Below are positions 5,548-5,766 of a stretch of 5,766 nt of DNA, one piece after another. Position 1 is the stretch's first letter, and each line of letters opens with the position of its first letter. This DNA is from Prevotellaceae bacterium UBA7017 (GTDB lineage: Bacteria; Bacteroidota; Bacteroidia; Bacteroidales; Bacteroidaceae). The notes under the pieces were generated by a model. The model saw nothing but the letters and a program-made list of their open reading frames with translations. It did no database searches and had not been told where the DNA came from. Location: the NCBI GenBank assembly GCA_002449535.1, contig DJWZ01000150.1, positions 9,913-15,678 of the forward strand, in the 5' to 3' direction. Made by a program: the position numbers and the translations under genes.

Positions 5548-5766
5548 ATGGGACAGAAAGTTAATCCAATAGCAAATCGCCTCGGCATCGTCCGTGGCTG
5601 GGATTCAAACTGGTTCGGTGGTAAAAGTTTCGGTGAGAATCTCGTAGAGGATCAGAAAATACGTAAGTACCTCAACGAGCGTCTTGCAAAAGCCAGCGTA
5701 TCACGCATTGTCATCGAGCGCACTTTGAAGCGTGTCACTATCACTATTTGCACTGCCCGTCCGGGT
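5548..5766 (+). CDS. rpsC: 30S ribosomal protein S3 (uS3), N-terminal part, cut by window end
   Basis: Protein of the mRNA entry side of the 30S subunit, implicated with uS4 and uS5 in mRNA helicase activity. The frame stays open from the ATG at 5548 to the last base, giving 73 residues that begin MGQKVNPIANRLGIVRGWDSNWFGG and run through LAKASVSRIVIERTLKRVTITICTARPG. This matches the N-terminal region of uS3 (E. coli MGQKVHPNGIRLGIVKPW and ASVSRIVIERPAK). The window ends just before the expected KH-domain loop (GKKG in E. coli), so the KH and C-terminal domains lie downstream. The ATG is 5 nt after the rplV stop with no Shine-Dalgarno motif, so termination-reinitiation from rplV is the probable route of translation. 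Confidence 0.97.
   Translation, partial: MGQKVNPIANRLGIVRGWDSNWFGGKSFGENLVEDQKIRKYLNERLAKASVSRIVIERTLKRVTITICTARPG

Noticed and set aside
1..5766. Undescribed system, mobile element, CRISPR array or RNA gene hidden in the window
   Set aside because: Genes fill the window in a standard conserved order with short spacers. No repeats, tRNA-like folds, transposase genes or unexplained coding stretches remain.

Overview
The window is a continuous, same-strand (+) block of core translation genes: the end of the str-type cluster (fusA, 5' truncated) joined to the first genes of the S10 ribosomal-protein operon, in the order rpsJ, rplC, rplD, rplW, rplB, rpsS, rplV, rpsC (3' truncated by the window end). 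Almost every base is coding. Spacers are 81, 46, 4, 22, 9, 25, 30 and 5 nt in that order.

Organism: the sequence points to Bacteroidota, order Bacteroidales, most likely a Prevotella-like member (Prevotellaceae). Grounds are (i) protein signatures I recall from this phylum, such as uL2 with NPVDHPMGGGEGR and the tail SRKGLYAKGLKTRAPKKQS, uL22 with a long N-terminal extension and RMRPAPQGRGYRIRKRSNH, and uS3 beginning MGQKVNPIANRLGIVRGWD; (ii) fusA directly followed by rpsJ with no tuf gene between; (iii) A-rich leaders without Shine-Dalgarno motifs before nearly all genes. The genus assignment is inference; the phylum is fairly secure.

Layout: 1-1980 is fusA lacking about its first 50 codons (P-loop outside the window). 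1981-2061 is the only sizeable spacer and holds an inverted repeat whose two arms can pair in two mutually exclusive ways. 2062-2367 is uS10. 2414-4815 is a run of large-subunit genes (uL3, uL4, uL23, uL2). 4841-5766 is uS19, uL22 and the first 73 codons of uS3. The products work together: EF-G drives translocation, uL3/uL2 lie near the peptidyl transferase centre, uL4/uL22/uL23 line the exit tunnel and its mouth, and uS10/uS19/uS3 build the 30S head.

I found no RNA gene, mobile element, CRISPR array, phage gene or unknown cassette. All genes are intact within the window and of expected length. I do not think the window contains an undescribed system. The observations worth a second look are small: the permuted inverted repeat after fusA, a lone Shine-Dalgarno sequence before rplW in a lineage that usually does without them, and a few residue changes at functionally studied positions in uL3, uL4, uL2 and uS19.
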